Part shown: positions 1 through 25,402 of the stretch, in pieces
How positions within the stretch are numbered: the stretch's first letter is position 1
How the letters are laid out: each line of letters starts with the position of its first letter
Assembly (NCBI RefSeq): GCF_042242105.1
Contig: NC_092012.1
Location: 9,057,470 to 9,121,469, forward strand
Length of the DNA: 64,000 nt
Reading direction: 5' to 3'
Source: Pempheris klunzingeri
Lineage: Eukaryota > Chordata > Actinopteri > Acropomatiformes > Pempheridae
The notes under the pieces: model-generated
Database searches by the model: none
What the model saw: the letters and a program-made list of their open reading frames with translations, nothing else
What the model was told of the DNA's origin: nothing
Program-made: the position numbers and the translations under genes

Positions 1-140
1 GTACTATTTATGTCTCTCTTGACGTGACTTGCTACGTTAAAACTGTTAAATCTTTTATTTGAGTGCCGATTAAATAGATGTTTTTGTCTACAGCTTATAT
101 ATTCTCCTCTCTTCTGACTTTGTGAGTCTAGGTGTTCCAG

Positions 141-2212
141 GAAACACGTTTATCCCACGTCCAGCCCGACTCTGATGATCCGCGGCATGTTTATAACGTT
201 CGGCATGGAGGAGTCGCGCCGCGATGATTACGACACTGATGCTTGGTTGGAACACAGCGAGGAGGAGCTGCAGGAGTCTTTCCTCGAGTTCTACCATGAT
301 GTCCTGCCAGAGTTAAAGAGTGTCGGCAAGGTGGTGCAATTTAAGGTAAGATGAGACCAGGACAGTCGGTGTGTTTACATGAACTTAAGTGTTAGAATTA
401 CAGTCAGTTTTCTGAAGTAATCAGATTTCTATATGTAACCTTTTCTGTATGTATGCGCAGTATGGTTTCTATAATCAGAATAAGAAATTAAAAACCTGAT
501 TTCTCAACCATGTGTTCGTATAACTGGGTTTCTAACCATCATAGCAAATGTACATCTGCGTGATAAATACTTGACAGCGTATTTCAGTGCCAGCAGTGCA
601 GCGGGATAAAAGGAAAGATCATTACATGACTTCATACATCTGTGTCCAAAATTATTTTATTCAAAGTAGGACTAAAGCTAGAATAAACACAAAGCTGGCT
701 CTAGAAGTCTGAATAACTTGGTTTGCACAGTGGAACTGTTTGTAAATTTCATTTGTCATTTAAAAACCAGCTTCAGACTTTATGGTTCAGGATAACTGGA
801 CGGATGATCAAATTATTACTACAAAAAAATACACATTTGGTTTCATCAGTGCCTGTCCTCTTCTTTTTAAGGTCAGCTGCAATTACGAACCACACCTGAG
901 AGGAAATGTTTACATTCAGTTTGACACGTAAGACACCACACGACCACTCCACACAGTTTTTCAAATAATCCACGCAGTGTTTGAATTTTTGGATAAAACT
1001 CTTCATTCTGTGTCCTCTTGTCTGTTGTCTGCTCAGAGAAGAGCAGTGTAAAGAGGCCTTCATCAAGTTCAATGGGAGGTGGTATGCTGGGCGGCAGCTT
1101 CATTGTGAGATATGCCCTGTTACACGGTGGAAGAATGCCATCTGTGGTGAGTTAGGTCTTCACACTGATGCTAGAACAAAGTCGTTTGGCAACATTAGTG
1201 CAGAGATGCAATCCAGTTCAGTGTATTAATTGTTCGGCTTGTGTTTGTCTGTCCTCTCCCAGGACTGTTTGACAGGCAGAAGTGCCCAAAAGGGAAGCAC
1301 TGTAACTTCCTGCATGTATTTCGAAACCCTGGCAACGAATTCTGGGAGGCCGACAGGGACCTGCACATGTCACCAGACCGCAGCGTCAGGGGGAGTCGCA
1401 GAGACGGGTGGCATTCAGAGCGGCACGGAGAGCGATCGTGGAGGCAACGTCACCGCAGCAGAAGCCCGCCGAGATCTGACAGATCCCACAGCAGACGAGA
1501 GGGCGACAAGCGTAGGAGCAGGAGCAGGAGCAGAGAGAGGAGGGCCTCCCACCAGCATAGAGAGGACCAATGGACGTCCAGATCCAGACACAATGACAGG
1601 AAGAACGTTTGGTATCGGAGCAGAAGTAGGGACAGGTCGAGGAGCAGAAGTAGAGACAGAGAGCGGGACAGGCTGAGAAATGCAAGTAGAGATACAGAAA
1701 GGGAGCACAAGTATAGGAATAGAAATGAAGTGAGAGACAGTAGAGATAAAGACTCATTCACTCAAGGAAAAGGGAGAGAAAGGTCAAGAAGCTCAAGTCG
1801 AGAGGAGGAAAGAAACAAGCAAAGTAGACAAAAAAGCCCTAAGAAACCAGATAAAAATGAGAAAACCCCTAACGATGATACCAACACACGGCGCCGCCAC
1901 AAACAGTCCAAGAAGAGCAAGAAAAAGAGCAAGAAGAAGCACAAGAAGAAAAGCCGTTTACATGAAGAGGCAACCTCATCTGGAGAGTCGGAAATTGATA
2001 AAGAGTCAAAGGAAGAAACCACGGAGGAACTCGCGGCAACGAGTCCCAGTCAGGAGAACAGAGAAACAGAGTTAATTCAGAAAAACAGCAGCTTGAATGA
2101 GAGTCCACATGTTGACTGTGAGAAGACGTGTGGTCCTGAGATGAAAAGTGAGCCATCAAACACAGAAATATTAAGTGAGACTGCTGGAAAAGGAGACACA
2201 AGTATCACTTAG
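141..2212 (+). CDS. ZRSR2: ZRSR2, U2AF35-related minor-spliceosome factor (5' part outside window)
   Basis: Exons 141-345, 872-927, 1037-1146 and 1263-2212 (stop 2210-2212) join in frame to the last 439 residues; the first base completes an Arg codon from an exon left of the window. The protein recognises the 3' splice site of U12-type (and some U2-type) introns as part of the minor spliceosome in the nucleus. Visible parts are: the end of the first CCCH zinc finger (RKHVYPTSSPTL), an RRM-type U2AF-homology region ending in FNGRWYAGRQLHCE, the second CCCH finger (CPVTRWKNAICG, then CPKGKHCNFLHVFRNP), and a long Arg/Ser tail. Past the RS domain the tail becomes lysine-rich (about 1850-1960) and then acidic, which differs from the human C-terminus as I remember it. 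All introns are GT-AG. It is convergent with AP1S2, as in human. The identification is firm. Confidence 0.95.
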
Positions 2213-2285
2213 TGGCTCCTTAGTTTGAAAATCTGTAAATTTGGTCTGGCTTTCCTCCTCAGAACTGTATGAAAATGTAGGGAGG

Positions 2286-2291
2286 AATAAA
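2286..2291 (+). promoter_or_regulatory. Candidate ZRSR2 polyadenylation signal
   Basis: AATAAA lies 74 bases after the ZRSR2 stop codon and is the first canonical signal downstream. It would give a short 3' UTR. Use is inferred. Confidence 0.5.
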
Positions 2292-4289
2292 TTACATTTG
2301 TGCAGCGATACAGTCTGTTAGCACCAATCACAGATATGTACATATGTGAATATTATGCTTTTGGAAAATGGCAAATGTTGCTTTAATCGCTGAACTCTGG
2401 ATCACTGGAGCTGTGGCACTACATGATTATTGTTGCTGAGTAAAAATGATACAAAACAAAAGATCGACAAATGGGTTCTTTTAATACATTTATTGTTAAC
2501 TTTCAAATATAAGAAAAAAATGTTGGCAGATGTGTTGGCAGTGTTTAATACAAAGTGATTTATTTTGCACAAATCAAAGATGTTAAATTATTACTAATGA
2601 ATGTTCAACAAAAACGCCCCAATGGTTTTGAGAATGCAGATAAAAAAATGTGACTGCCATACAGTTTGAATGAGTAACTGTTCATTACTTTTGTTTTCTC
2701 GCATCCAACTGACAAGTGATGATGAAGCTGACAGTGATGAATATTAATGATGTACCCTGATATGTGCAGTTCATCTTCTTACAGCTCCATAAAAGAAACA
2801 CAGGATAGACCTGCCTTTAAATGGACTGGAATAATTACATAATACTGGTATATTGTGGCCAAATAACCCCCACAAACATTTTTCATTCAGCATCCTGCAG
2901 TTCTAAATCCCTTTTCTGCCATGTTAGCCTTCCATAGACACCATTGAGAAGGTAAAACACAGTGTTCTTTGGTCATATGTTAGTCTTTAAGAGTAAGCCA
3001 AAGTATCATAATACATAAAATAGTGTTTGTTTTATTTGGGTCACTAACCCACCCTGACCTAAGACTAAAGGAGAGACTGACCTAAGATTGATCTCCAGAG
3101 GCCATTACCACAGTAAAAAAAAAGTTATTTTGTCAGGAAAATAAGTCAGTTGTCTGAAAAAGACAACAGAAGGACATTTTTAACAAACATGACACTAATT
3201 ACACAAAAACAGCTCATGTTTACCAAAGGTAAACAATTAGTCTTGAAAAGGAAATGTGAAATTGTTCATCTCTGGAGGGGAATCACCAAACACAAACTTG
3301 TACATTGATTAAGGGCGATTGTTTAATTTCACTTAATTGGTGGGTTGACTTTACCCGTGTATAAGTGATTGTAACCGTGTCAGTGATTCCCACAACAGAA
3401 CTAGCCCCGGGTGGTGCCTCTCGAGCATCAGGCCACTTGGAAAATAAATACCTGATGATATTTTAGAACCCAAAGGTTATTTAGCAACGTTTCCTGCTGT
3501 TCTGAAGGTATTTATATAATCCTAAAAACTCTTGTAAACATCTGAAAGAAAAACACATTCTGTCCACTGCACAGAAATGTACATTTAACCTTTTTCCTAA
3601 TTGGGAATTTTCTAATCCAAAGATTAAAAGATCCAAAGAAGTCAATATTAGCTATTCTGTTCTATTCTGAGGACTCTTTCAGTATTTCAAGTTTACAAAC
3701 AAAATAGTGTGTTAATATTTTTAGAGCAAGGACATATGTCATCACCTATCTAGGTAAGGAGGAAAGGATCCTGGGAACAGCTGTACGTTTTGTTAAATGA
3801 CCTGAGTTTTCCAGAGATCACAGAGTACTCGTTTTCATGGAACTGATGCTAAATTGCGTGACTCCAATGTGATGGTGATGCATGAGAAGCACCAACTGCG
3901 GCTACAACAGCACCTTAAAAGTCCTTTAAGCCAAACAGCACATACGACTCAGCAACCGGTGATGATGGATGATCTTCGAATGATGCTGGGGTTTTCATGT
4001 CATCGCTACATTGTACTCTGTGGAGTTTTAAGAGGTGGGAGGGGTGGGGGTGAAGTATGCTGATAATTCGGCAGAAAACAGTGAGGGAGCCCGTACATAG
4101 AGACACATTAAAACCACAGTTGGCACCACATTGAAAGGATGTTACAGGATAGTACAGTACAGAATAATACAGTACATAGATGGTGATTATATACATACAA
4201 CACTGACACAGAACAGGAGAAGACAGGATAGAGACAGAGGTTGCCAGATGTGCATCTGGCGGAAAACTGCGAGGCAGCAGCAGGGTTAT
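2292..4289 (-). other. Probable long AP1S2 3' UTR, no coding sequence seen
   Basis: About 2 kb of AT-rich DNA lies between the ZRSR2 polyA signal and the AP1S2 stop codon, with no convincing exon on either strand. On the minus strand an AATAAA (plus-strand TTTATT at about 2488) could end the AP1S2 transcript, making most of this interval its 3' UTR. This is inference, since transcript data would be needed to place the end. Confidence 0.35.
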
Positions 4290-7068
4290 TTATGTCAGCC
4301 CAATTTCTTCTAAAACGCTCCGTGGTGCCTCGGCCTCCTGCAGATGAAGCAAATAAAAGATTAATGTTCCATGCTGTCAGTTTGTTCATCTGCCGCACAT
4401 TTTGTAGCGCAAAGAGCCCCTTCAAATTACAACCGATGGTACATGAGTCATAATTGCAAGTTGCTAAATGTGTGACAGGAACAGGAGGCCTTTTCAGCTT
4501 GATAACCTTTTACAGGCCTGCACAGCCAGTCATGCTGATATAACAAAAGTACTGCACTCTTTGCTAAAAATAAATCAATGAGCACTTATTCTGTTGACTA
4601 TGGCTAGACAGCGATGCAGACTTGCAGGACAGCACTCGCTTCAGTGCATTGCCGCTGGGGAGGGAGGGAGGTATTACTCTGCAGGCTTAAAATAAACAGG
4701 TGACGGCAGGTGTAGAGGTCTGCAAGGTGAAAAAAGCAATACATCTACAGCTCAGATCTACCATCCCGTCCGGTGTCGCTGAGCAAAGTGAATCCCATAT
4801 TTACACCAACTTAGAGCTGCAGGGATCGACAGAAAATGAATCTGCAAAAATTTTGATAAGCGACAAGTCTTTTGAAAAAGATTTCAAGCAAATATGCCAT
4901 CGATTTCTAAAATGTCAGGATTTGATGCTTTTCTTTGTCTTAAATGACAAAAAAAAAAACTTACTGAATAATTGAGAAAATCATTGTCAGGAAAATAATC
5001 ATTAGTTGCTGCCCTACTCCAAGCACTGTTCACCTGGCACTATAGTTGGTCTGTCTAATGGTATCTGTTGATAAAGAAGTGTACGTACTTCCTGCAGCAG
5101 GTCAGCCTGCTCGATGGCCTTCAGCACGTTCTTCTTGGACGTCTCCTGAGCCTCTCCGCCCAACAGGAACTCATCCAGGATAAAGTAGGCCTTCTCAAAG
5201 TTGAAGATAATGTCCAACTCGCACACCTGTGAAGCCAAAACGCCACAAACAGCAGCGGATCAGAGATTCTGTCCTGACTGAACACCTTGGAGTTTCCTAA
5301 CCCAAACCATCAAAAACCACGTTACACATATGATGCTTATGAGACTCACGCTGCCAAAATATTTGTCCAGCAGCTCCACGTATCTATGGATGATCTCCAG
5401 GGTGATCAGCTCATTGTCCTGATCCTCCACGGCACAGCAGAAATACAGGCTTGCATATCTACATTGTAAAGTAAGTAAATGAAAGGCAGCACGTAGGTCA
5501 ACAAGGTTGTGATGTGAACAAAGTGCCTGTGTTTTCTCAGTGGAAATGCAGCATATCAGAGTTAGTAACATAACATGGTCAATGTCCACACTCAGAAAAA
5601 AATATGTATGCAAGTATTTGGTGCATCTGTGTCACTGAAAGTCACATTACGACAAAAAATTACCTTTCCATATTGTTTATTCAATATATAAGATACCTGT
5701 AAATGCCAAAATAAATACAACTTCCAGACTAAATGTATCTTAAAGATTGTATGGCTACATCACTGTGTACCTTAGCAATGAACCAATCAAGTTAATCAGT
5801 GCTTAAACAATCCTGACACTTAAACCCCTCCATCAACTGAAATACATACAAATAATACAATTCACAATAAATTTGAATCAACACCCCTAAACAAAAAACA
5901 AGGAACACTGTAACCTTGATTATAATTACATTGGATTGTGTTAGATTGTACATGTGCACCAGGTAACTTGGTGTATATCATCATGATGCAAGAAAACAGT
6001 ACTGCAGTACTGCAGCACCGTGTCACTGTCTCCTGGCTGTTTTGCTGTTTGTCTTTGTTTATTAGTTTTTCTTTTATTAAACACATTTCCATGCAACTTT
6101 TGTATTTTTATGACTCAGCACTTATATCTCCAGGACAAATCAGGCACTACTTATACATTTGTATCACCGTTCTCCATTGTTTGGCAGTTGTTATTATAGA
6201 GAACGTGTTGCTGGCTTTCATAACGCCCCAGAAGGTGAGATCTGAACGCCAGAAATCTCAGTGCTTGATAAAATAGTCACTGAATCACTTGGTTTCATAA
6301 ACAGCCCCGACAAGCTTTCACAGATACACAAGCGATGTAACAAACCACGAACACATCCTACTACTAAGATCATCCTCTGAAAGGCCTGGCAAAAGAAATT
6401 AAAAATCAGAGTGCAGCCTATTTACCACCAGATCACTCTTAAAATCAATTAAAAGGACCTCATGGTGCACTTGCATTATTTCTATTTCTCAGGATTTAAG
6501 CCACATCTCACAGTCTTCATGTCCCCACGAACAACCACCTGATGAAGACCGTGAGTTAAAAATGAAAGCTCTGGAAAAAGCTGGAACTAGTCAGCAGCTT
6601 CTGCAGGATTTATTGGGCTTGAATAGATTATTTTCTAATTATTAAACTCAAGCCTGCTGCTGTTAAGAAGTAAGTTTCATAAAAAGCCAAGACCGCAAGG
6701 AAAAGGTCTGACAAAGTTTGAAAGTGATGCATCTCTGCTGCGTTCAGTCCACGTGTTTAATTAGTATATGTATTGATGCATGTGTGTGCATGTGCATCCA
6801 AGTAGCACGTTGTAGAAGCTACCAGGGGAAGTAAAAGCGAGGCACTGTCAGGATATCACAGCTAGCATTAAACATTATCTCACTCTTACCTCTTGTACAC
6901 AATCTTGAGGTCCCTCCACTCCAAGAAGCTGCACATCTTGGGCTTCCTGGCCAGTATGGTCTGGACCAGGTCTCTGGAGATCTTCTTCCTCTCCTTGTCA
7001 GACAGAGGCACATACCACTTCTGTAGCCGCAGCTTTCCCTGCCGGCTGAACAACAGCATGAACTGCAT
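4290..7068 (-). CDS. AP1S2: AP1S2, adaptor complex AP-1 sigma subunit
   Basis: Coding exons on the minus strand are 7068-6890, 5458-5350, 5226-5089 and 4337-4290 (stop 4292-4290). They join to 474 bases, 157 residues, the usual sigma-1 length. The protein is the small subunit of clathrin adaptor AP-1, which sorts cargo at the trans-Golgi network and endosomes. The start [19 protein letters not shown] and the end [11 protein letters not shown] are diagnostic. The ATG sits directly after a splice acceptor (CTCCCTCAG), so exon 1 is non-coding; its donor is at 7520. The last coding exon is only 48 bases. Reading on past the 5089 donor would give an alternative C-terminus ending near 5014, reminiscent of mammalian AP1S2 tail isoforms, but I see no proof that it is used. 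Sigma1B is preferred over other paralogues on sequence and neighbours. Confidence 0.95.
4805..5017 (-). repeat. Teleost dispersed repeat, copy 1
   Basis: On the minus strand this begins GGGCAGCAACTAATGATTAT and runs through the AT-rich ATTATTTTCNTGA...AATGTCAGAAAAT type sequence that recurs at about 46915-47105 and 56690-57012. It fills most of the last AP1S2 intron. The family is high-copy in teleosts; I give no family name. Confidence 0.6.
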
Positions 7069-7519
7069 CTGAGGGAGGAAGTTAAAAGTTATCCACGGTT
7101 GAGATGAACTAAACGTGAGCTCACAATGTTATGAGAGAATGATACATGAGAAGGAAAAATGATAGAGGTGACAGGGCGGAGGGGTCGATGGTAGCAATCA
7201 TGTGACACTTGTGATATTATTTTTCCACAAGAAAGTTAATTCAGTACATCAAATGGCATAATAAGTGAGAAACGCCCGAACAGGAAGTACATGCATCATT
7301 TTCAAGGATAATACGACGTGTCCATCTCATCAAATGTAATTTATAATAAGTACATTTGACGTCTAGGAGGCTTTTACACAAAGTTTCATTAGCTTGTGTT
7401 AGCTAACCTTGCTAAATGGCCACATATTAACATCAACAACACCTAATGTGTCATTTGCGCCCCCTCCTGCGACGCTTAGCTAGCTACAGCAGATACGTGA
7501 AGTTAACACGGCTCTTTAC

Positions 7520-7765
7520 CTTCGATTTAGTCACTCGGACGACTGGTAACTTGGGTAAATTCAAGCGAAATACATAACCAAAGAGAGCGGACAGATATTT
7601 CTGTGTTTCTCCAGGTTAGCTTCTTAGCCGACTTGATGCTAAACTGCACGGCGGATGGTGTTGCTGGTCAGACAACGATGAAGACAGCGGTGCGGTGATT
7701 GGTCGAAAAAGCCACAGCTGTCGAATCTGATTGGCTTAAAAATCCCGTTATTCGTGACGTCATTC
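7520..7765 (-). promoter_or_regulatory. AP1S2 promoter and non-coding first exon
   Basis: The 5' UTR exon ends at 7520 (CTAAATCGAAG, then GTAAAG). Upstream on the minus strand are two CCAAT boxes (plus-strand ATTGG at 7698-7702 and 7730-7734) and a perfect palindromic cAMP response element TGACGTCA at 7755-7762. Spacing fits an NF-Y plus CREB/ATF type TATA-less housekeeping promoter with transcription starting near 7640. The sites are seen; their use is inferred. Confidence 0.55.
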
Positions 7766-7769
7766 CACA

Positions 7770-9700
7770 GGGCTACGGCATCCTGTCGCTTAAAGTTTAC
7801 CACGTTTGTTTTCACTTCTCATTTTTTGCCACTAAATGCCACCTTAAAACACACATATATAAAGATAAAACAAACAGAGCCATGCAGGAATTATGTAGAG
7901 GATAGTAGGTGGAAATATATAAACATACATACATAAGTCAAACTAAACTAAACTAAACTGTAAGGAGTTGTACAGTATACAGCCTGCTTAGACTTTGATT
8001 TTAACAATAAGAGATAATATGGGTAGTTTTATTTAAATAGGCTGGTTAATTGTTAAAGATTAATTATACCAAATAGTACATTAAGTAGTTAATTGAACTG
8101 AACGCTTTATTTTTGTTACCCACTGCTACAGAATTTCCCTGTCGTGGGACTAATAAAGGAAGATCTTACCTTATTTTAACTTTAGCTCTGCCTCGACCAA
8201 CCACAGTGGTCAGATGCTACACGTGATTGTGTTAGCATTAATATCATATTAATCAATGATAGATGGATTTCTGAACAGGCCTACCGGGCCCAAGGTTCAG
8301 GGGTGTGTGGAGTCAATTTGCATTTTGTATTGCATGATTAAACAATCAACAAATAAAAATATAACGCAAAGATGGGAGTATTTTTCTACGCAGAAAGCAT
8401 TTTTGCTTTTGATACTTTAGGTGCATTTTGCTGTTAACACTTGTGTAGGCCTACTTTTACTGGAGTAGCCTATGTCAACTGTCAACTCCAGACTGTTTCA
8501 GGAAATATCAGGCTTTGACTGTTTAAAGGTAATACATATTTTGTTTTACTTGTTCCATTCAGCTTAGCAGTCATTTTAGTAATTTATTTATATCTTAATC
8601 TCATTTCTGCTCTCAGTGGATATATATATATAAAAAAAAGGTTGGCTGCATGTATGGAAGTTCTGAACATAAGCATAAGCATTATTCTAAGGTACTAATA
8701 CTTCCCATGAATATCTTAATTTCATGCAACTTTAACCTTAACTGGCCTCAATTGCATTTGTTTGACAGATAGATGAAGTGTCCTCTAGGGTGCCCCTCTG
8801 GTGGAGAAAATGTGATACTAGTTGACCTCTGGGTGGCTCTAAATGGTTAAATAGTAAAAAGTTCCCTGTGTGTTCCCAGGTGTAGTAGTTACTCTTTAAG
8901 TCAGAATCAATGAAACAATTTAAATCTTAACCAGGGTTTGGATCTGTTTCACCATAAATGCATCACGACCCTCTGCACCATGGTGCCCTTTCCATTTTTA
9001 TTCTAATACTCATTTTCATTTTTACTCCACCACTGTGCATCAGTAATGGTGATCCAGTAGAATAATACATATCAATGTAACACTCTGAGCCATTTTTGTC
9101 AGCAAAATAGGTACTTTTGCTTTACGTTTTTTAACTTTTCTTAACTTTAAGTAGGCCTACATTTTGGCTAAAAATATTTCTGTAATTCCTCAATTCATGC
9201 TCTTCTTCTGTATGTATCTTTGCCTTTAATTGTGCTGATTTTTGCTTTTTGTGGCTGCCTGTTTACATTTTTTTTTGCCATGAAACCTTGGAAAGTTAAA
9301 ACATTAGAGGTCATCTGTCGCCCCCTGTCGTCAAATATGGAAACAACAGGAACATGATGTATGTTTTTTTTCAGGATGATGGACCCGTGGGATCCGCCGT
9401 ACGAGTCTCTTCCAGTGAAACGTGACGTATCGTGTGTCACCTGTAAGGTGTGACTCCTCAGCCGAGCAGCTTGGCCTGGTCGCCTCACCGTGTGGATCCG
9501 CACAGGCCGCGACTTTCACCTTAAATGTTGTTGTCGTCAGAAACAGCTGGATGCTACCCGGCTAGCTGTAGCTGCAGCAGAGCTCTGCAGGAGGTGTCAG
9601 ATCTACAGCGTGGTAAATCACCTCAGAGATCCAAGATGAATGCAGTTTTTGATCATATTTTCAGACAGGTCCTCTGTGCTGTGTACTTGATCGGACCCAA
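7770..9700. other. Intergenic between AP1S2 and PHKA2 (head to head)
   Basis: No credible coding exon. It contains a retrotransposon tail (8105-8180), a short TA run at about 8620 and, from about 9300, a more GC-rich stretch that leads into PHKA2. A TGACGT half-CRE lies near 9421. The PHKA2 5' UTR must lie in about 9450-9728. A plausible acceptor (TGTGTGTGCAG, near 9718) just before the ATG suggests a spliced 5' UTR. Confidence 0.4.
8105..8180 (+). repeat. Non-LTR retrotransposon 3' tail fragment
   Basis: Contains AATTTCCCTGTCGTGGGACT followed by AATAAAGGAAGATCTTACCT, matching the familiar teleost LINE/SINE ending (AATTTCCC...GGGATCAATAAAG...ATCTTATCTTA). Only the tail is present. Confidence 0.5.
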
Positions 9701-9719
9701 CTTGCTGTGTGTGCAGTGA

Positions 9720-23204
<13,485 letters not shown>

Positions 23205-23324
23205 AAAAGCAGACTGGTGTGTCCTGCTGCTCCTGACAGACTGGAGAGACATGATTGAAGGCAAGCAAAGCTTCCCATTATCAGCTCATGCAATTCATAT
23301 GGTGCTCGTACGTATTTACTCTTC

Positions 23325-23330
23325 AATAAA
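23325..23330 (+). promoter_or_regulatory. PHKA2 polyadenylation signal
   Basis: AATAAA 121 bases after the PHKA2 stop codon, followed by a T/G-rich stretch. The first canonical signal downstream. Confidence 0.6.
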
Positions 23331-25402
23331 CTCTGTGGCTCTCATGTACTGATGTAACATTGTCATGCCTTGGCAGCTGATTGCAAACCACTATATAAAG
23401 AATTTATTTTTTCTTTGCGAGTCCAGATTGTGAACATATTTATTACATATACAAACATGCTGCTCAGATGTATGTGTACAGGACTTACTAACACGCATTT
23501 TATGTGAAGTGAAATTTGCAAAGATATTTAAGCATAACTCTGTGCTCTTGTTGTGTGAGAAATATTATACCAACAGTTATCTGTCTCGTAATTGAGCAAA
23601 TCATATGTTATAATTCTACTGAGCCCAGCAGTTATCAGAAGAAAACATTTTGATCATTTGTGCATGCAAATTCTTAATTATTTTATTATTATTATTATTT
23701 ATCATTGATAATTTGAGCCATTATTGTCTTCCTCCATTTTTTATCCTGTATATGTAAACAGTAATATAATTTAGTGTTCTATTTAAATGGCCGACCTAAA
23801 TAAGTGGGGGAAAAATTAAACATAAATCATGAAAACAATCTGTATACTCAAATTACTCATTTGTGCTTATGAAGTAACCAAACTATGTTAAAACCTCTGA
23901 TAGCTCTCAGGTATCAGACTCGTCAGTGTTGAAAATACTGAAACTTCTTCTTCTTTGGATTAACGTTCTCCTCATCGCTTTCCTCAAATGCCAAGATGTT
24001 TTTGTCTTTGTGTACGTGTTGTGTGTTTTGTGCAATTAATTAAAATTAATCTGTCTGCATATGAATGTCACCCTGAGGTTTCCCCACTGATATGGCAAGT
24101 CAATAATTTGTTTGTATTGCAACTTATTGAGTGTTTGTTCATTTACAAGCAGTGAAGACAAGTTTATATCTGGTATGTTGGGATCGAGTGTTGTTTTTAA
24201 ATACTGGTACATGTTAGTGTTTTATATAGAGTTTATGCATGATGTATATGTAAAGAATGAAATGGCATCACAGCCAGATGTTGGTACAGTACCAGAGGTG
24301 TCCAGAGTATGTTGAATATGGTCTTTGTAAGTCTGACAATATTGTTCCCATCCCATACTTGTCTGTACAGGTTTGTGCACAGGAGACAAAAAGGAAAGTT
24401 TTAAACAACTTTCATCACTGCTTTGATTTTGAAAGTATGACTGCTGGAAACATAGTAAAAAGTTCATATATTTTAATGTATATTTTAACCCTAACCCTGA
24501 AATATTAGCATTTATTTAAAACTAATATAACAGCAATAGAGAAATTTAAAAAAATTTATCATATTTTATTATTATATGCAGGTCAAATATTTAACATTTT
24601 AAATTTATTTTAACAATTCAGTCGCTGAATTCCATAAAAAGTATGTTTATTATGACATTTTCAAAGTATGTTCATACAATAATAAAAATCACTTGACTAA
24701 CAATATCACTTATCTGTTTACTGTTTGCCACACGTCCCTTTGAATACCAGCAGTGGTAGAAGCTCTTTATCGGCCAGACTCCGGCCAACACACAGCAGCT
24801 AGTCAATCAGAGGTCCAGATGTTGCTCTATAGGCTGGACTTCATTTAATTTATTTCACTTACACATATTTAAAGCAGCTATAATCAACATTTTACAATAA
24901 CAATATATAAAATGATAATGTGAAAGCAATATGACAAGTGTGAAAGGGGTCGCTCAGCGATGAACCTAAAGAGTTATCACCTCAATCTCCAGCTCCTCAG
25001 CTTTATATTACTGCTTTATAGCAAATTTTAGCTCATTTTTTTAACTGTCTGGTCCCACATTTTCTGTTTTGCTTCACTAAATGTGCTCAACATGACGCTG
25101 TTTTAGCTGCACAAGGGAGTGTTTATGCTGAGCAAAAAAGCTCTGAAATCCTATTGTACACTGCCTGCTCAGCACCCAACAGCAACCTGACACAGTTAAT
25201 GACTAGCTGGTGAACACAGTGAAGCATTTAGCAGCTAAACAGACAGATGCTTCTCTCAGGAGTCGGTAGAGACCAAAAACAGAACTAAAAAAGAAAGAAT
25301 ACTGGGCCTACACTCATTAGGTAGCTGCAAACATCACTCCAAATATAAAAGTGCACACTCCACCGGGATGTCGGTCTTGGCCAGACTGAGGTGCTCTCCA
25401 GC
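23331..25402. other. AT-rich intergenic between convergent PHKA2 and the sushi/EGF gene
   Basis: Very AT-rich with only short frames and no recognisable exon. Part may be extended PHKA2 3' UTR or the 3' UTR of the minus-strand sushi/EGF gene. Nothing else seen. Confidence 0.5.

Noticed and set aside
1230-1676. 148-codon plus-strand ORF overlapping ZRSR2
   Set aside because: A shifted frame of the Arg/Ser exon; the ZRSR2 frame matches the known protein.
3854-4453. Several 60-100 codon ORFs on both strands
   Set aside because: They lie in the presumed AP1S2 3' UTR and last exon in wrong frames and look like chance frames.
5014-5088. AP1S2 read-through C-terminus ([12 protein letters not shown]...)
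   Set aside because: The canonical donor at 5089 and the conserved 48-base last exon explain the gene. The extension is kept only as a possible isoform.
24484-24499. Telomere-like CCCTAACCCTGA
   Set aside because: Only about two units in AT-rich DNA; not an interstitial telomere array.
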